A stretch of DNA of 64,000 bases from Caldilineaceae bacterium (GTDB taxonomy: Bacteria > Chloroflexota > Anaerolineae > Caldilineales > Caldilineaceae), in contig JAJDXQ010000033.1 in assembly GCA_022823185.1 (NCBI GenBank), positions 20,820-84,819 of the forward strand, in the 5' to 3' direction. The notes below the pieces were generated by a model. It was not told the origin of the DNA, ran no database searches, and saw only the letters and a program-made list of their open reading frames with translations. The translations under genes were made by a program, and so were the position numbers. Position 1 is the stretch's first letter; the number at the start of each line of letters is the position of its first letter. Shown one piece after another: positions 29,873-38,901 of this stretch.

Positions 29873-30148
29873 ATGCTTATTCTAGGAAATGCAGCGCCGT
29901 TCCTCTTGCTGGGTCCGACTTTGGGTCCAACCGAGTTGATTCTGATTCTGGTGATTGTCATTATCTTCTTTGGCGTTGGGCGGCTGCCGGAGGTGTTCGG
30001 CGGGCTGGGTCGCGGTATCCGCGAATTTCGCCGGGCCGCCAAGGACGAGGCAGAAGACGAAGATTCAGAGACAACGGACGCGCCCCCTGCTGCCGAGAGC
30101 GCTGCGCCTGCGGTAACCTCTGAGCCGAATCCACCTGAGAAGGCGTAA
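29873..30148 (+). CDS. tatA: Sec-independent translocase subunit TatA
   Basis: This 91-residue protein has a short N-terminal hydrophobic helix (LTELILILVIVIIFFGVG region), the FGxxRLPEV hinge, an amphipathic helix (FGGLGRGIREFRRAAKDE) and an acidic, disordered tail. This is the standard TatA/E layout. It supplies the pore-forming component of the twin-arginine pathway, which would export the several SRRxF-bearing lipoproteins encoded in this window. It is monocistronic, flanked by a promoter and a terminator; tatC is not in the window. Confidence 0.93.
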   Translation: MLILGNAAPFLLLGPTLGPTELILILVIVIIFFGVGRLPEVFGGLGRGIREFRRAAKDEAEDEDSETTDAPPAAESAAPAVTSEPNPPEKA

Positions 30149-30213
30149 CGTCCGTTTTGATTGCCGCTTACGCCAGGGCCTCGACATAAACGAACGGACA
30201 GACTGGAAACTTT

Positions 30214-30244
30214 ACGAGAAGGCCGGGTTGGCCTTCTCGTTTCT
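30214..30244 (+). terminator. Rho-independent terminator after tatA
   Basis: ACGAGAAGGCC (30214-30224) pairs with GGCCTTCTCGT (30230-30240) around a GGGTT loop and is followed by TTCT. Confidence 0.85.
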
Positions 30245-30399
30245 GTCAGCGCTCTCAATCTGAATCATTCTGCGCAGTTGCCCAGGACCTGTTTGATTGC
30301 CGCTGATCACAGTGGGACAGGCAGACGATCAGATAGCCGGGTGTTTGGGCGTTTTGTCTACGATGGCAGGCGCATCAGGTCACACGACCGAGGTGAACG

Positions 30400-30618
30400 A
30401 TGGATGTCTTTTTTATGATTGCGACAGTAATTATTGCCCTCACATTGATTGCGTTCGTGCTGTTGCAAGGTCAGGGTAGTGGGTTGGGCACCGCTTTTGG
30501 GGGCGATGCCGGCATTCAGCGCACCCGCCGCGGCGTAGAGAAAACGATGTTCAATCTGACGCTGACATTAGCGTCGCTGTTTCTCCTGCTCAGTCTCGTG
30601 ACAGTCGCCCTTCGCTAG
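30400..30618 (+). CDS. secG: Preprotein translocase subunit SecG
   Basis: This 72-residue protein has two transmembrane helices (about 4-22 and 52-70) joined by the conserved loop VLLQGQGSGLGTAFGG and the RTRRGVEKTMF motif. This is the usual form of SecG, which aids SecYEG-dependent export. It starts at ATG 30400. The peptide-binding protein gene follows 41 bases later. Confidence 0.92.
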   Translation: MDVFFMIATVIIALTLIAFVLLQGQGSGLGTAFGGDAGIQRTRRGVEKTMFNLTLTLASLFLLLSLVTVALR

Positions 30619-30659
30619 AAAAGAGGGGGCGCAGCTCACGTGCCTCTGTAATTTTTCCC

Positions 30660-32450
30660 ATGTCGGAACAACAGCCATTCGGGAGGTCGGGCACTCCGGG
30701 GGATGCCGGAACGGCCCAGACGCCTCGGTTGCATACGACCCCTTCTTCCGGCTATCTGCCGGGGCCGGCTGCGCCTCAGGCCACGCCCGCGCCTTTGGGC
30801 CGATATATCCGGTGGCAGTTGCTGCTGGCCGTTGCGGGGATCATTGTTCTGACGCTTCTGATGGGCGTAACCGCCTACAACGTCTCCACGGTGCTGGTCC
30901 CGGAGCGCGGCGGCGTCTTTCGCGAAGGCGTTGCCGGCAACCCCCAATACATCAATCCACTCTTGTGCCACACCCACGACATCGACCGTGATCTGTGCAG
31001 ACTCCTCTTTCGCGGTCTGACACGGCTCGATCAACGGGGCCGTGTCGTGCCGGATCTGGCCGAACGTTGGACAGCGCCGGATGGTCTCGTTTATACCTTT
31101 ATCCTGCGTGAAAATCAGTTCTGGCACGACGGCAGACCCGTTACCATCGATGATGTGCTGTTTACAATCGAGATGATGCAGAACCCGGATGCGCCGATTC
31201 TGCCCGACCTGGCAGAGCTGTGGCGTTCAGTCACGGTGGAACCGGTCGACGAGCACACAGTGCGTCTTCTGCTGGACGAACCCTTTGCCCCTTTCCTCGA
31301 CTTCACAACGGTGGGACTGCTGCCAAAACACATCTGGCAGGACGTGCCCCCGTCCGAACTGCTCACCAGCCCCCTGAATTCACGCCCGGTTGGCAACGGC
31401 CCGATGCAGGCAACCTTGACATCGGCGGAATTCATACGGTTGGAGCAAAGCCCGTTTTCCAATGGCGCCATCCCGATGGTGTCGGCGCTCGAGTTCCATT
31501 TTTATCCCGACTATCCATCGATTTACGCGGCCTACGCCGAAGGCGAATTGGATGGCGTGAGCCAGGTAATGCAGTCGGATATCGCTCTCGCGCAGGCCCG
31601 CACCGATCTGCAGCTCTTTTCAGCCCCTCTATCGACCTATGTCGGTGTCATTTTCAATCTGCAGAATCCGGACGTTCCCTTTTTGCAGGATGCGAACGTG
31701 CGCCGCGCGCTCTATCATGCCCTGGACCGCGACCGGCTTCTTGATGATGTCATCGGCGGGCACGGCGTGCTGGCGTCGTCCCCCATCCCGTCGAACAACT
31801 GGGGGCACGCGTCTGATACCCCCTCCTATGACTATGACCCCAAGGAAGCAAGACGCCTGCTGGATGAAAGCGGCTGGGTTGACACGGACGGCGACGGCAC
31901 GCGTGACCGGGACGGGCTGCCGATGCAGCTCATCCTTCTCACGAACGATGGTCCGAACCGCATCGCGCTGATCGAACAGATCGCGGCCGATTGGCGGGCG
32001 GTCGGCGTCCGGGTGGCGGTGGAGAGTGTCAGCTTCGCCGGTTTCATCACTGATTTCCTGATGCCGCGGCGCTTTGAGGCCGCGCTCCTCAGCTGGGATA
32101 TCAGCGGCGACCCTGATCCCTTCCCTCTCTATCACAGCAGCCAGATTGTTACAGGCCAAAACTTTGGGGGATGGTCGAATCAGGAGGCGGATGCTCTGAT
32201 GATCGAGGCGAGGAGCATGGTGGACCCGGACAAACGCAAAACGCTCTATGCGCAGTTCCAGCATATCTTTGCCGCCGATGTGCCGGCCATCCCTCTCTAC
32301 TACCCTGTGTATACCTACGGCGTCAGCGAACGCGTCAAGGCAGTTCAGATTGGTCCGTTGAACACGCCGGCCGACCGGTTCGCGACTTTCCCTGACTGGT
32401 ATATCCTCACCCGGCGGGTGCCCGCAAACCAACAGTTGAGCGGGAATTAG
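30660..32450 (+). CDS. Membrane-anchored peptide ABC transporter substrate-binding protein
   Basis: This 596-residue protein belongs to solute-binding family 5 (DppA/OppA fold). A single N-terminal helix (about 48-72) anchors it, with a proline-rich cytoplasmic segment before it rather than a lipobox. The family signature region reads RGVFREGVAGNPQYINPLL, then LAERWTAPDGLVYTFILREN. Further conserved parts are the hinge AIPLYYPVYTYGVSERVK and FWHDGRPVTIDDV. No permease genes adjoin, so it may serve the transporter at the start of the window or another system. It is preceded by secG on the same strand. Confidence 0.88.
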   Translation: MSEQQPFGRSGTPGDAGTAQTPRLHTTPSSGYLPGPAAPQATPAPLGRYIRWQLLLAVAGIIVLTLLMGVTAYNVSTVLVPERGGVFREGVAGNPQYINPLLCHTHDIDRDLCRLLFRGLTRLDQRGRVVPDLAERWTAPDGLVYTFILRENQFWHDGRPVTIDDVLFTIEMMQNPDAPILPDLAELWRSVTVEPVDEHTVRLLLDEPFAPFLDFTTVGLLPKHIWQDVPPSELLTSPLNSRPVGNGPMQATLTSAEFIRLEQSPFSNGAIPMVSALEFHFYPDYPSIYAAYAEGELDGVSQVMQSDIALAQARTDLQLFSAPLSTYVGVIFNLQNPDVPFLQDANVRRALYHALDRDRLLDDVIGGHGVLASSPIPSNNWGHASDTPSYDYDPKEARRLLDESGWVDTDGDGTRDRDGLPMQLILLTNDGPNRIALIEQIAADWRAVGVRVAVESVSFAGFITDFLMPRRFEAALLSWDISGDPDPFPLYHSSQIVTGQNFGGWSNQEADALMIEARSMVDPDKRKTLYAQFQHIFAADVPAIPLYYPVYTYGVSERVKAVQIGPLNTPADRFATFPDWYILTRRVPANQQLSGN

Positions 32451-32549
32451 GGTTTCCTCCTGTCATCCGATCACGTACAATTGGCCGACTTTCTCTCGTC
32501 GCGGAAACGTCAAAACGACAACGCAGGCCGTACATTCTCTCAAAACGAT

Positions 32550-32579
32550 TTGACAGGTACGATGCGCGCATGATATAAA
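32550..32579 (+). promoter_or_regulatory. Promoter for tRNA-Leu
   Basis: TTGACA (32550-32555) and TATAAA (32574-32579) are separated by 18 bases. The tRNA begins 13 bases after the -10. Confidence 0.75.
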
Positions 32580-32592
32580 TTTAGCTTACTGA

Positions 32593-32676
32593 GCCGCAGT
32601 GGCGGAATAGGAAGACGCGCTACGTTCAGGGCGTAGTGGGCATTAGCTCGTGGGGGTTCAAATCCCTCCTGCGGCA
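32593..32676 (+). tRNA. tRNA-Leu (CAG)
   Basis: An 84-base tRNA with a long variable arm, as in leucine tRNAs. The acceptor stem GCCGCAG pairs with CTGCGGC. The anticodon loop TTCAGGG (anticodon CAG) sits on the stem CTACG/CGTAG. The T-arm is GGGGGTTCAAATCCCTC. Discriminator base is A and no CCA is encoded. Confidence 0.95.
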
Positions 32677-32681
32677 TCTAA

Positions 32682-32716
32682 GGGACCCAGATGATTCGTC
32701 CGGGTTCCTTTTGTTC
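32682..32716 (+). terminator. Terminator after tRNA-Leu
   Basis: GGGACCC (32682-32688) pairs with GGGTTCC (32702-32708), with one G-T pair, and is followed by TTTTGTTCTT. Confidence 0.6.
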
Positions 32717-32809
32717 TTATCCTGTCGTGTTCAGAGTTCCCTCGGGCCGCGTCCTTTCCGGCAGGGACGCAGTCAATCTTTGCGCGACGCTGTCTGCCGA
32801 GCAAAGCCG

Positions 32810-33250
32810 ATGGGTCTTGTCCGAGTCCCGCTCAATCCAAGCCCGCATGATGAACGACGCCAGCGCCACCCGGCCTATCCGGCCCTGCTGTTGCTGGCGG
32901 TGGTCGTTGGGCTGTATTTTCTGTTTCAGCATGTAGAGCAGCTGCGCGAGTTAAGCGCGGTGCGGGCGCAGGTCGCCGACATGGAGCGGAATATCGCCCT
33001 CGGCCAGCAGAACACGCTGGATCTGGAGGCACAGCTGCGTTACGCGACAAGCAACGAGTATGTCGTGCAGATGGCGCGCGGCGAATTGGGCTACATTCAG
33101 GAAGGAGATGAGGTCTACATTCTGTTGGACGCCCCCTCCGCCCAGGTGGGGAACGCGCCAACTGCCCCGGACCCGGTCGCGGAGGAAGGTTCCTTCCGCC
33201 CCCTGGATTGGAGCTGGTGGCAGTCCTTGTTCCAGCAGTTGCAGAAGTAG
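32810..33250 (+). CDS. Septum formation initiator (FtsB/DivIC-like) protein
   Basis: This protein of about 146 residues has one transmembrane helix (about 22-40), then a coiled coil (VEQLRELSAVRAQVADMERN) and a short segment with EYVVQMARGELGYIQEGDEV. This is the FtsB/DivIC pattern, in which the ARxxLGxxxPGE motif follows the coil. Such proteins link early and late divisome parts. ATG 32810 is the first start after the tRNA-Leu terminator; the frame is open further upstream but runs into the tRNA. No clear ribosome-binding site is seen. Confidence 0.8.
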   Translation: MGLVRVPLNPSPHDERRQRHPAYPALLLLAVVVGLYFLFQHVEQLRELSAVRAQVADMERNIALGQQNTLDLEAQLRYATSNEYVVQMARGELGYIQEGDEVYILLDAPSAQVGNAPTAPDPVAEEGSFRPLDWSWWQSLFQQLQK

Positions 33251-33306
33251 CTTGAATAGGCCCCCGGTCGACCGGGGCGCTGTGTCAGAAGCGCACGGCG
33301 TGAAAT

Positions 33307-33335
33307 TTGACGGCGTGCGGTGGGTGTGTTACACT
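33307..33335 (+). promoter_or_regulatory. Promoter for initiator tRNA
   Basis: TTGACG (33307-33312), 17 bases and TACACT (33330-33335). The tRNA begins 12 bases later. Confidence 0.65.
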
Positions 33336-33347
33336 ACCTTTTACTGT

Positions 33348-33419
33348 TGCGGGGTGGAGCAGTGGCAGCTCGTCGGGCTCATAACCCGAAGGTCGCAGGT
33401 TCGAATCCTGCCCCCGCTA
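33348..33419 (+). tRNA. Initiator tRNA-Met (CAT)
   Basis: The three G-C pairs at the base of the anticodon stem (TCGGG/CCCGA) and the anticodon CAT mark this as tRNA-fMet. The D-arm is GAGC/GCTC and the T-arm GCAGG/CCTGC. The acceptor stem pairs from position 2. Positions 1 and 72 are both T, an unpaired end as needed for formylation, but bacteria usually have C1-A72. The 3' CCA is not encoded. Confidence 0.93.
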
Positions 33420-33434
33420 CCTCAGTTTCATAAA

Positions 33435-33468
33435 GCCGCCGAACCGCGATCGGTCGGCGGTTCATTTT
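33435..33468 (+). terminator. Terminator after initiator tRNA
   Basis: GCCGCCGAACC pairs with GGTCGGCGGT (one bulge) around GCGATC and is followed by TCATTTTTG. Confidence 0.7.
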
Positions 33469-33506
33469 TGACTTAAGGGTGTACGAGTCACAGTCTGTTT
33501 TGGCCC

Positions 33507-33580
<74 letters not shown>

Positions 33581-33613
33581 CTTTCCGTACGACACTAAAA
33601 TCGACAGGCAATG

Positions 33614-33644
33614 GGCATGGCCGCCAGCGCGGCCGTGCCTTTTT
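33614..33644 (+). terminator. Terminator after second tRNA-Met
   Basis: GGCATGGCCGC (33614-33624) pairs with GCGGCCGTGCC (33629-33639) with one G-T pair, followed by five T. Confidence 0.85.
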
Positions 33645-33690
33645 GCATATTTCTCCTCAAATGGGCGCCAAACGGATACCGTGTCCGCGT

Positions 33691-34761
33691 TCAGTCGGGA
33701 ATCCGATATGAACTGGCCTGAATACAGGTAACACCCTCGCTGTCCTGACCATAGTAGGCGGTGCAGATTGAGCCGTCGGGGCGCTGAACGGAGGTAGGAT
33801 ACCCCAGATCCCCGTTGGGAAAGTCATCCCGCAGGATCAGTTCGTTGTCGATGTCCCAGCTCGCGCCCCCGTCGTTGCTCAGGCAGGCGCGAATCCCGAA
33901 AGGCGCCCAACGGCAGCCGTAGACGCAGAGCAGGCGTCCGTCCTGCAGGCGCAGCATGTGGGGCGGCAGGCCGCGCATCGGAGTCGGCTGCGCGCTGCTC
34001 CAGGTGCGTCCGCCGTCGTCCGAATGACACTGGTAGAGATGATAGTTGCCTTCTTCGTGCGTGCGCAGCAGCGCCAGCACGCGTCCGCCCGGCAGCGCGA
34101 GCAGGGCGGGTTCGAAGAAGCCGATCGTATCATCGACCGCGAGCAGGCGGGCGCCGCGCCACGTGCGGCCCTGGTCGTAGGAGGGCACGACAAATGAGGG
34201 GCACGGGACCTGGCTCTCATCGTAGCATGGCAGCAGCAGGCTCCCGTCTTCCAGTTCGGTAATCGGGCGCAGCGTGTACCCGGAGACGAAGGGGGAGACA
34301 TCGACGCGGGCGCTCCCGTCCCACGTGCGCCCGCCATCCTCCGAGCGATGGACATAGGTGCCCTCTGCCACCGGGAAAGAGCCGGCCCAGGCAAACCCCT
34401 CGCTCCGTCTGTAGCGTGCGTAGGCCGCGTCGGCGCCGGCTGCGTCCAGCGAGACAAAGTTGTTGCGCGCCGTATTGACCAGCAGCACACCGCTGGAAAG
34501 CTGCGCCATGCCGGGGTCGTCCATACCGGCGAAGTCGTAACCGGCGATCACCTGCGGCCCCTGCCAATTCTGTCCGCCGTCCTCGGAGCGCAGCAGCATA
34601 TTGAGCAGGCTCGGGTCGAGATGCGTGATGGCGGGGCGGCGCATCGCCTCGCAGAAGGCCAGCACCCACTCCCCGTCCTGCAGGATCTTGATGTCGGGCC
34701 AGGCGCAGTAGGCGTGGGGGTTCTTGTAGATCAACTGGTGCGTCAGGTGCGGTGGGCGCAT
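33691..34761 (-). CDS. Sialidase-like BNR-repeat protein
   Basis: This 356-residue protein is a predicted six-bladed beta-propeller with several Asp-box repeats: RSEDGGQNW, RSEDGGRTW, SYDQGRTW, SDDGGRTW and SNDGGASW. This pattern is typical of exo-alpha-sialidase and related glycosidases. No signal peptide is visible, so it should be cytoplasmic and act on imported oligosaccharides. It is the last gene of the operon that begins with the binding-protein gene at 40547, with 13 bases between it and the upstream oxidoreductase. True sialidase activity is not shown; the Arg triad was not verified. Confidence 0.82.
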   Translation of the reverse strand: MRPPHLTHQLIYKNPHAYCAWPDIKILQDGEWVLAFCEAMRRPAITHLDPSLLNMLLRSEDGGQNWQGPQVIAGYDFAGMDDPGMAQLSSGVLLVNTARNNFVSLDAAGADAAYARYRRSEGFAWAGSFPVAEGTYVHRSEDGGRTWDGSARVDVSPFVSGYTLRPITELEDGSLLLPCYDESQVPCPSFVVPSYDQGRTWRGARLLAVDDTIGFFEPALLALPGGRVLALLRTHEEGNYHLYQCHSDDGGRTWSSAQPTPMRGLPPHMLRLQDGRLLCVYGCRWAPFGIRACLSNDGGASWDIDNELILRDDFPNGDLGYPTSVQRPDGSICTAYYGQDSEGVTCIQASSYRIPD

Positions 34762-34774
34762 GGCCGCCTCTTCC

Positions 34775-35869
34775 TTATATCTGGCCTCTTTCGAGCATAT
34801 CTATGAATGGATTGTCCCGGATCTCCAGGGGGAAGTCGACGCGCGCCAGCCCCTGCCGCTGCGATTCGTAGACGGCCATGATCATCTCCAGCGCGGCGCG
34901 GCCCTGCCTGCCGCTCGAGATGCTCTCGCGGTCCTGTTCGATGCAGTCAACCAGGTCGCTCACCGCGTTGATCCACGCATGTTCCCGCTGCGTCGCCACC
35001 GGCTCCCATTCGACCGGCTCGGCGCCCCCGCGCCAGCGGTGCAGATAGGGTTCCCAGCCGTAACCGCCGGAGCGCTCCAGGCTGTTGCCGGCGCCGTGCT
35101 GGATCGCCAGCCGTCCTTCATCCCCTTCGATCAGGATTTCGAACGTGCTGTAGCGCCGCCGGCCGCCGGACTCAAAGAAGAAGAGACAGCCGCTATCCAT
35201 GCGGAACAGCCCGCCCGCCACGTCCTCGATTGTGACCGTCTTGTTGCCCCGCTCCACCGTGGCGAAGACCCACTCCGGATCACCGGCGTAGAAACGGATC
35301 AGATCGAAGAGATGCGTGGCGTCGTGCATCAGATTACCGCCGCCCGCGGTCTGGTAGCGCGAATGCCAGCTGGCGGGATCGCGCTGATCGGTCGTGAGCA
35401 GGTGGCCCCGAATCGTGCGTAGATTGCCGATCTCCCCCTGCTCGATCATCTTCTTCACATCAATATAGTTCGCCTCAAAACGCATCGAGTGGTTGACGAT
35501 CAGTTTAGCGCCGGCACGGTCGCAGGCCGCGATCATCCGGTCGGCCTCTTCCAGGTGGAAGGCCATCGGTTTTTCGCAGAGGATGCCGCGTGCGCCGGCT
35601 TCGGCTGCGGCAATCGTCACCGGCCCTTTGAGACTGTCCAGCGTGCAGACGCTGACGATGTCGACGTCGGCCTGCGCCAGCATCTCCTCATAGCTGCCGT
35701 AGCGCTGCGGGATCGACCAGCGTTCGCAGAAAAGGTCCAGCTTGTCGGCGTCAATGTCGGCAGCGGCCGCCAGCTGGGTACCGGGCACATTCGTATACGC
35801 CTCCGCGTGGAGCGCGGCCACCCTGCCGCAGCCGACGATGCCTACCGTGTAATGCTTGCCGTCGCTCAT
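34775..35869 (-). CDS. Gfo/Idh/MocA family oxidoreductase, copy 1
   Basis: This 364-residue NAD(P)-dependent dehydrogenase oxidises a sugar or polyol. The Rossmann motif is VGIVGCGRVAALHAEAY, and the catalytic-lysine motif is CEKPMAF. It is almost the same length and sequence as the next gene upstream, so the pair is a tandem duplication. It belongs to the minus-strand operon with the first carbohydrate ABC transporter and probably handles the imported sugar. Specificity cannot be read. Confidence 0.93.
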   Translation of the reverse strand: MSDGKHYTVGIVGCGRVAALHAEAYTNVPGTQLAAAADIDADKLDLFCERWSIPQRYGSYEEMLAQADVDIVSVCTLDSLKGPVTIAAAEAGARGILCEKPMAFHLEEADRMIAACDRAGAKLIVNHSMRFEANYIDVKKMIEQGEIGNLRTIRGHLLTTDQRDPASWHSRYQTAGGGNLMHDATHLFDLIRFYAGDPEWVFATVERGNKTVTIEDVAGGLFRMDSGCLFFFESGGRRRYSTFEILIEGDEGRLAIQHGAGNSLERSGGYGWEPYLHRWRGGAEPVEWEPVATQREHAWINAVSDLVDCIEQDRESISSGRQGRAALEMIMAVYESQRQGLARVDFPLEIRDNPFIDMLERGQI

Positions 35870-35956
35870 TTGTGTACTCCTGCCAGGGCGGCGCCCGCCT
35901 GCGCGGGCACCATCGGGCCAGTGATGATCACCGGGGCGCGCACGGGGATTCGCGCG

Positions 35957-37051
35957 CTATATCTGACCTCTGTCCAGCATATCTCCGAACGGGTTGTCCC
36001 GGATCTCCAACGGGAAGTCGACGCGCGCCAACCCCCGCCGTTGCGATTCGTAGACGGCCATGATCATCTCCAGCGCGGCGCGGCCCTGCCTGCCGCTCGA
36101 GATGCTCTCGCGGTCATTCTCGATGCAGTCGACCAGGTCGGTGACCGCGTTGATGGTGGCGTTGTCGCGTTGCGTGGGGAGCGGCTCCCACTCGACCGGC
36201 TCGGCGCGCCCGCGCCAGCGGTGCAGATTGGGTTCCCAGGCCCACCCGCCCATATTCTCCATGCTGTTGCGCGCGCCGTGCTGGATCGCGAGGCGGCCTT
36301 CGTCCCCTTCGATCAGGATTTCGAACGTGCCATAGCGCCGCCGGCCGCCCGACTCGAAGAAGAAGAGGCAGCCGCTGTCCATGCGGAACAGGCCGGCGCC
36401 GAGGTCCTCGATTGTGATCGCCTTGTTGCCCCGCTCAACCGTGGCGAAGACCCATTCCGGATCGCCGGCGTAGAAGCGGATGATGTCTGTCAGGTGCGTG
36501 CCATTGTGCATCAGCTCGCCGCCGCCCGCGGTCGCGAACTGCGAGTGCCAGCTGCTGGGATCGCGCTGATCGGTTGAGAGCATGTTGGCGCGGATCGTGC
36601 GCAGATTGCCGATGTCGCCCCGCTCGATCATCGCCTTCACTTCGATGAAATTCTTCTCGAAACGCATCGAGTGGTCGATAACGAGCTTGGCGCCGGCGCG
36701 GTCGCAGGCCGCGATCATCCGGTCGGCCTCGTCCAGGTCGAAGGCCATCGGCTTTTCGCAGAAGACGCCGCGCGCGCCGGCCTCGGCCGCGGCGATCGTG
36801 GCCGGCCCGTGCAGATTGTCCAAGGTGACGACGCTGACGATATCGAGATCGGCCTGCGCCAGCATCTCCTCATAGCTGCGGTAGCGCTGGGGAACCGACC
36901 AGCGTTCGCAGAAGAGATCGAGCTTGTCGGGGTCGATGTCGGCAGCGGCCACCACCTGGGTATCGGGCACAAGCGTATACGCCTCCGCGTGCAGATTCGC
37001 CATCCTGCCGCAGCCGATGATCCCCGCCGTGTATTGCTTGCCGTCGCTCAT
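35957..37051 (-). CDS. Gfo/Idh/MocA family oxidoreductase, copy 2
   Basis: The protein has 364 residues, the same as copy 1. The N-terminal motif AGIIGCGRMANLHAEAY and CEKPMAF are present. ATG 37051 is chosen because it overlaps the stop of the MalG-like permease by four bases and aligns with copy 1; an upstream in-frame start would lie inside that gene. Substitutions relative to copy 1 are spread across the protein, for example FIEVKAMIERG for YIDVKKMIEQG and GGWAWEPNLHRW for GGYGWEPYLHRW. Both copies keep the catalytic motifs, so both are likely active. Confidence 0.93.
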   Translation of the reverse strand: MSDGKQYTAGIIGCGRMANLHAEAYTLVPDTQVVAAADIDPDKLDLFCERWSVPQRYRSYEEMLAQADLDIVSVVTLDNLHGPATIAAAEAGARGVFCEKPMAFDLDEADRMIAACDRAGAKLVIDHSMRFEKNFIEVKAMIERGDIGNLRTIRANMLSTDQRDPSSWHSQFATAGGGELMHNGTHLTDIIRFYAGDPEWVFATVERGNKAITIEDLGAGLFRMDSGCLFFFESGGRRRYGTFEILIEGDEGRLAIQHGARNSMENMGGWAWEPNLHRWRGRAEPVEWEPLPTQRDNATINAVTDLVDCIENDRESISSGRQGRAALEMIMAVYESQRRGLARVDFPLEIRDNPFGDMLDRGQI

Positions 37052-37923
37052 TTGAATGCTCCAACCAGGGCGGCGCCCGCGAAGGTGCGCATCATCAGGA
37101 TAATAATAATTGCGGTCGGTATCGACGCGATCACATAACCGGCCATCAGCGGCCCGAACATCACCTGGCTGTTGCCGGTGAACGTCGCCAGCCCCAACAT
37201 CAACGTAAATTTTTCTTTCGAGCGCAGCACCAGCAACGGCCACACATAATCATTCCACGATGACAGAAAGGTGAGCAGGCCGACGATCGCCATGATCGGT
37301 CGCGAGAGCGGCAACGCGATCAGCCGGTACATCTGCAGCTCGGTGCCGCCGTCCATCCTGGCCGCCTCGAACAGCTCCTCCGGCAGATCGGAGAAGAAAC
37401 CGGTCAGCAGAAAGACGGCAAAGGCAATCCCGCCGGCGATATAGGGCAGGATCAACCCCCACAGCGAGTTCATCAGCCCAAACTGGACGATCAGCAGGTA
37501 GCGGCCAATCAGGGTGAGGACGGCGGGGATCATCAGCAGCGACAGCACCAGGTAGTAGGCCGCGTCCCGCCAGGCGAAGTCGATGCGCGCAAACGCGTAC
37601 GCGGCCAGCGACGCGCACAGCAGCACGCCCGTAACCGCCCCGATGCTGACGAGGCTGCTGTTGATGATGAAGCGATAGATCTCGTTCCACGCCATTACAT
37701 AGTTCTGCAGCTGCAGGGGAAAGGCCGGCAGCCAGAAATTCACCAGCAGCTGCTGAAAGCTCTTGAGCGAGGTGAGGATGGCAATGAAGAAGGGGAAGAA
37801 GGTCAGAAAGAGGAGAAGTAACAGCACCGCATGATGCAGCGAGCCTATGAACCGGGCGCCAAGCTCCGCCTGCGCGGCGTCCGGCGATGATGTGAAGGAC
37901 GGGTCGACTGTCTGCTCGGTCAT
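37048..37923 (-). CDS. Carbohydrate ABC transporter permease (MalG-like), system 1
   Basis: This 291-residue inner-membrane protein has six membrane helices. The EAA loop ligand for the ATPase is ELFEAARMDGGTELQMYRLIALPLSRP. It belongs to the CUT1 type of sugar importers. It overlaps its MalF-like partner by one base and the oxidoreductase by four, so the genes are translationally coupled. No ATPase gene is in this operon; a shared MsmK/UgpC-like ATPase elsewhere is likely. Confidence 0.93.
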   Translation of the reverse strand: MTEQTVDPSFTSSPDAAQAELGARFIGSLHHAVLLLLLFLTFFPFFIAILTSLKSFQQLLVNFWLPAFPLQLQNYVMAWNEIYRFIINSSLVSIGAVTGVLLCASLAAYAFARIDFAWRDAAYYLVLSLLMIPAVLTLIGRYLLIVQFGLMNSLWGLILPYIAGGIAFAVFLLTGFFSDLPEELFEAARMDGGTELQMYRLIALPLSRPIMAIVGLLTFLSSWNDYVWPLLVLRSKEKFTLMLGLATFTGNSQVMFGPLMAGYVIASIPTAIIIILMMRTFAGAALVGAFK

Positions 37924-38882
37924 CAGGTCTCCCTTGTGCGGCGCGTGCGGGCGAACGGCGACGTTGTGTAGCGGAAGCTGAGCAGCGTCAAAATGAAGAT
38001 GGCGATGAACATCGTCACGCCGATCGTTGCGCCGTAGCCCATCTGGTCCCCGCGGAACGCGGCCATAAAGAGCAGCAGACCGGGCACCAGCGACGCCTTG
38101 GCCGGCCCGCCCGCGGTCATGATCAGCACAAAGGCGAAGTCCTGGATAATGCCGATCATCGTCTGGATCGCCACCAGCTGAATCGAAGTGACCACCAGCG
38201 GGATGTCGATCCGCACCATCCGCTGCCAGACATTGCAGCCGTCCATCACCGACGCATCGAGCACCTCATTGGGGATCTGCTGCAGGCCGGCGTAGAAGAT
38301 CATGAACGGCCAGCCGGAGATCCAGGGGAAGCTGACGAGCAGCAGCGCCAGAATCACCAGGCTCGGCTCGGACAGCCACGCCGTCTGCCACTCCTCCAGG
38401 CCGAAACTGCCCAGCATGCGATTGAGCACACCGATCGTGGGCAGCGGGTTGTAAATGAACTTCCAGATCATGATGGTGACCAGAAACGGCACCACCATCG
38501 GCAACACGAAAAGGGTGCGGTACCAGTATTTGGTGCGTTCCCGCTTCAGATTGAAGACCAGCTCCGCCACGAGGAAGGGCGAGATGCGCTGCAACATCCA
38601 GCCGAGGAAGAACCAGCCGAGATTGCGCGTGGCGATGTGCATGTTGGGGTCGTTCACCATCGTTATGTAGTTCTTGAACCCAACGAACCGCTCCACCGTA
38701 AAGCCGTCCCAGCGAAAGAGGGTATGATAGATGACATTGAATGTCGGCTGGTACATGAAGATGGCCAGAAAGAGGAAGGTGGGCAGCAGAAAGAGGAACG
38801 CGGTCAGGTTGCGGCGCAGCGCCCGGCGGCGCCCCCGCCACAGTCCACTATCGAGACCCGCGTCGGCAGTCTGTACTGACAT
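37923..38882 (-). CDS. Carbohydrate ABC transporter permease (MalF-like), system 1
   Basis: This 319-residue permease has six predicted membrane segments and the EAA-type loop EVLDASVMDGCNVWQRMVRIDIPLV. It starts 63 bases after the binding-protein stop; that gap contains a strong hairpin. It forms the heterodimer partner of the downstream MalG-like protein. Confidence 0.93.
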   Translation of the reverse strand: MSVQTADAGLDSGLWRGRRRALRRNLTAFLFLLPTFLFLAIFMYQPTFNVIYHTLFRWDGFTVERFVGFKNYITMVNDPNMHIATRNLGWFFLGWMLQRISPFLVAELVFNLKRERTKYWYRTLFVLPMVVPFLVTIMIWKFIYNPLPTIGVLNRMLGSFGLEEWQTAWLSEPSLVILALLLVSFPWISGWPFMIFYAGLQQIPNEVLDASVMDGCNVWQRMVRIDIPLVVTSIQLVAIQTMIGIIQDFAFVLIMTAGGPAKASLVPGLLLFMAAFRGDQMGYGATIGVTMFIAIFILTLLSFRYTTSPFARTRRTRET

Positions 38883-38901
38883 GGGGTTCGTAAGGGCCGG
38901 C

